Positions 4,508 to 6,427 of a stretch of DNA of 6,427 nt are shown piece by piece; the stretch's first letter is position 1; each line of letters opens with the position of its first letter. The stretch comes from an uncultured Psychrobacillus sp. (GTDB lineage: Bacteria; Bacillota; Bacilli; Bacillales_A; Planococcaceae): assembly GCA_934234185.1 (NCBI GenBank), contig CAKQHO010000154.1, positions 1 through 6,427 on the forward strand. Reading direction: 5' to 3'. The notes under the pieces were generated by a model. The model worked only from the letters and a program-made list of their open reading frames with translations, was not told the origin of the DNA and ran no database searches. A program made the position numbers and the translations under genes.

Positions 4508-5098
4508 ATGCTGATGTTTACAGAGGAACAATTGAGAGATTTAATTGCGGGTAGAATGATTGGTCATGCCTACCCCTACGATACGAATGACGATGGGGAA
4601 GTGGAAGCTCACATTCGCAGACTATTTTATAGAATCAATCGGATACCAGGTATTATCTGTGAAGCGGAGTGGGATCATTTTGGCAGTGGCTATGCCTCCT
4701 TCGTGGAGTTTTATTGTTATAAAGAGGAGGATCAAATAGTCACTAAAAATAAATGGACTCGAGAAGTGAGAACAGAGGGACTTCTTATCTATATCAGTCG
4801 TCTGGCCCCTGTGGCAATTATGGGAGAGGATGCTCGGTATAAAACGCTTCGAAACGAGAAAGGTGAGGTGACAGGAGGGGTATTTGGTTCGCTAACAAAA
4901 CCGAGTGATTTGCGTATCGGCGAAGGATTTCTCTCCATTGCTGAAAAAATAACCGAGGCGATAGAGGAATTCGATTACGAGCTGTTGAAGGAGAATATGA
5001 TCAACATGCCTTTGCCATTTCAGGTAAAGATTCCTACTATCTACAGCGAGCCTAGGGATTATACCATCATGCATGCAATATTTTACTGGGAAGACTAA
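4508..5098 (+). CDS. Conserved-looking hypothetical protein, 196 residues
   Basis: I do not recognise this soluble, acidic 196-residue protein. It starts MLMFTEEQLRDLIAGRMIGH and has no signal peptide or membrane helix. A segment YDTNDDGEVEAHI at 24-36 looks partly like a calcium loop but lacks the last acidic ligand, so I would not call an EF-hand. The middle, AEWDHFGSGYASFVEFYCYK (54-73), reads like alternating strands of an alpha/beta fold. A helix of about 25 residues follows near 155-175 (IAEKITEAIEEFDYELLKEN). The frame is open to an ATG at 4457, but ATG at 4508 has GGGGGAG five bases upstream and avoids overlap with the divergent gene; ATG at 4514 is an alternative. A strong terminator directly follows, so it is probably monocistronic. 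Codon use resembles ynbB, suggesting a long-resident gene. Confidence 0.85.
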   Translation: MLMFTEEQLRDLIAGRMIGHAYPYDTNDDGEVEAHIRRLFYRINRIPGIICEAEWDHFGSGYASFVEFYCYKEEDQIVTKNKWTREVRTEGLLIYISRLAPVAIMGEDARYKTLRNEKGEVTGGVFGSLTKPSDLRIGEGFLSIAEKITEAIEEFDYELLKENMINMPLPFQVKIPTIYSEPRDYTIMHAIFYWED

Positions 5099-5100
5099 CT

Positions 5101-5133
5101 GGCTAATTTCTTCATGGAAATTAGCCTTTTTTT
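5101..5133 (+). terminator. Intrinsic terminator between the 4508 gene and ynbB
   Basis: A perfect ten-base stem GGCTAATTTC (5101-5110) with GAAATTAGCC (5117-5126) closes on a six-base loop and is followed by seven Ts. It begins two bases after the upstream stop codon and separates ynbB from that gene. Confidence 0.95.
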
Positions 5134-5181
5134 CTTGATTCCTTTATCATATAAAAGGAACGAAAAAAGGAGAAAGATATC

Positions 5182-6427
5182 ATGACATTTACAACACCAT
5201 TAAAAACAGAAACACTTACATTAGCAGCTAACGCGGAGGCGAAAGTAGCGGCTTATCATAGAGAGGTAGAAAGGATTGCCTTTCATAATCAGCAAAAGGT
5301 CCTTCACGCATTTAGAACGCATCAGGTTGGCGACCATCACTTTCAAGCATCTACTGGGTATGGATACGATGATGAAGGTCGAGATACGCTAGAAAAGGTA
5401 TATGCTACTACATTTGGAGCAGAGGCAGCGCTTGTTCGTCCTCAAATAATTTCAGGGACGCATGCTATTTCAATCAGCCTTTTCGGTGTGCTAAGACCAA
5501 ACGACGAGCTACTTTACATAACAGGAAAGCCATATGACACGCTTCAGTCAATCGTAAGTGGTGGAGAAGAGGATACCGGTTCACTTGCAGACTTCGGAAT
5601 TAGTTATCAGCATGTCGATTTACTTGCTACTGGAGAAATTGACTGGGATGCTGTTGAAAAGTCAGTTCATAGCCGAACAAAGGTCATTGCTATTCAACGC
5701 TCCAAAGGGTATGCAAACAGACCGTCCTTTACGATTAGTCAAATCCAGGAGATGGTGGAGCGCATTCGTGTAATAAAAGAAGATGCCATCATCTTCGTAG
5801 ACAATTGCTATGGGGAATTTGTTGAAGAGCTAGAACCTACGGACGTAGGAGCAGATTTAATGGCAGGCTCTCTTATTAAAAACCCTGGTGGTGGATTAGC
5901 GAAAACAGGGGGATATATCGCAGGAAAAGAAAAGTTTGTGAAAAAATGTGCTTATCGTATGACTTCTCCGGGTATAGGAGGAGAGGCAGGAGCTTCTCTT
6001 GGTACATTGCTCGATATGTATCAGGGCTTCTTCCTGGCACCCCATATCGTTTCTCAGGCTGTAAAAGGAGCCATATTCACCTCTGCTGTTCTAGAAGAGG
6101 TAGGTATGACAACAGAACCGCATTATTCATCTAAACGTACGGATTTGATTCAGTCCGTATCCTTTCAACATGCAGAGCAGATGATCCAGTTTTGCAAGGC
6201 TATTCAGCAGCATTCACCTGTCAATGCACAGTTCGCACCAGAGCCGGCTTACATGCCGGGCTATGAGGATGACGTGATCATGGCTGCGGGGACATTCATT
6301 CAAGGCTCCAGTATGGAACTTACAGCAGATGGGCCGATACGTCCGCCATTTACTGCATTCATCCAGGGAGGTTTGACTTATGAGCACGTCAAATATGCTA
6401 TTTTAGGCGCAGTTCAAGTCCTTCGAC
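5182..6427 (+). CDS. ynbB: YnbB: methionine gamma-lyase family / 'aluminium resistance' PLP protein, 3' truncated
   Basis: The window holds the first 415 codons of a fold-type I PLP-dependent protein that runs off the right edge, close to the usual family length of about 420. It matches YnbB, often labelled aluminium resistance protein or methionine gamma-lyase family protein. Family marks include GYGYDDEGRDTLEKVYA (about 53-69), the FVDNCYGEF block with D207, expected to bind the pyridine nitrogen, and GSLIKNPGGG with K233, the expected Schiff-base lysine. SPGIGGEAGASLG follows near 265-277. ATG at 5182 has AAGGAG nine bases upstream. In Bacillus subtilis ynbB lies between the hflX homologue ynbA and glnR-glnA. 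Here a terminator and an unrelated gene precede it, so the upstream partner differs, and the downstream side is not visible. The true reaction of the family is poorly established, so the enzyme name is by similarity only. Confidence 0.93.
   Translation, partial: MTFTTPLKTETLTLAANAEAKVAAYHREVERIAFHNQQKVLHAFRTHQVGDHHFQASTGYGYDDEGRDTLEKVYATTFGAEAALVRPQIISGTHAISISLFGVLRPNDELLYITGKPYDTLQSIVSGGEEDTGSLADFGISYQHVDLLATGEIDWDAVEKSVHSRTKVIAIQRSKGYANRPSFTISQIQEMVERIRVIKEDAIIFVDNCYGEFVEELEPTDVGADLMAGSLIKNPGGGLAKTGGYIAGKEKFVKKCAYRMTSPGIGGEAGASLGTLLDMYQGFFLAPHIVSQAVKGAIFTSAVLEEVGMTTEPHYSSKRTDLIQSVSFQHAEQMIQFCKAIQQHSPVNAQFAPEPAYMPGYEDDVIMAAGTFIQGSSMELTADGPIRPPFTAFIQGGLTYEHVKYAILGAVQVLR

Noticed and set aside
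4532..4616. EF-hand calcium-binding loop in the 4508 protein
   Set aside because: DTNDDGEVEAHI has the first acidic positions and glycine, but isoleucine replaces the required acidic residue at position 12.
4892..5074. Minus-strand open frame in the 4508 gene
   Set aside because: It lies antisense within a better supported + strand gene and lacks start signals.
5558..6134. Two + strand open frames (5558-5773 and 5946-6134) within ynbB
   Set aside because: They are out-of-frame shadows of ynbB, whose own frame is open to the window edge and carries conserved PLP-enzyme motifs.

Overview
The window looks like chromosomal DNA of a low-GC Gram-positive bacterium of the order Bacillales (Bacillaceae or Planococcaceae type). 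The basis is AGGAGG-type ribosome binding sites, one TTG start, compact hairpin terminators with T-tails, a YnbB-type PLP enzyme, a CD3324-family protein and AT-rich codon use. I cannot name the genus from the sequence alone.

Layout. (1) Positions 1-373: a single-domain rhodanese on the + strand, closed by a strong terminator. (2) Positions 374-560: no convincing gene, two overlapping mini-ORFs, and a bidirectional terminator. (3) Positions 562-3732: an AT-rich accessory block with all genes on the minus strand. In transcription order they are a multi-pass membrane protein (3732-3190), a small CD3324-family HTH-like protein (2809-2525), a cytoplasmic class C beta-lactamase-like serine hydrolase (2373-1240) and a RimJ/RimL-type GNAT acetyltransferase (1181-618). 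(4) Positions 3733-4187: a gene-poor stretch with a dyad, two + strand terminator-like hairpins and traces of decayed coding sequence. (5) Positions 4188-6427: an 80-residue two-helix membrane protein on the minus strand, diverging from an unrecognised 196-residue protein, then the 5' 415 codons of ynbB running off the right edge.

Two features of the accessory block go beyond gene content. First, four copies of a G-rich imperfect palindrome (+ strand consensus nCCCCGTTAGTTnAA) lie only between genes and all in the same orientation, which gives a cassette-like look. Second, the CD3324-family gene has a regulatory-looking leader on the minus strand: an extended -10 promoter, two overlapping mini-ORFs (7 and 8 codons, ATGA overlap), two mutually exclusive hairpins starting at the second mini-ORF's end, and a 7-bp hairpin pairing the gene's Shine-Dalgarno sequence. 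This resembles ribosome-mediated attenuation leaders of resistance genes and is the best candidate here for something undescribed.

The serine hydrolase and acetyltransferase probably share one transcript from a promoter near 2434-2461, since no terminator separates them and the bidirectional terminator at 511-544 follows. The other genes appear to be independent units. I see no tRNA, rRNA, transposase, integrase or CRISPR array.
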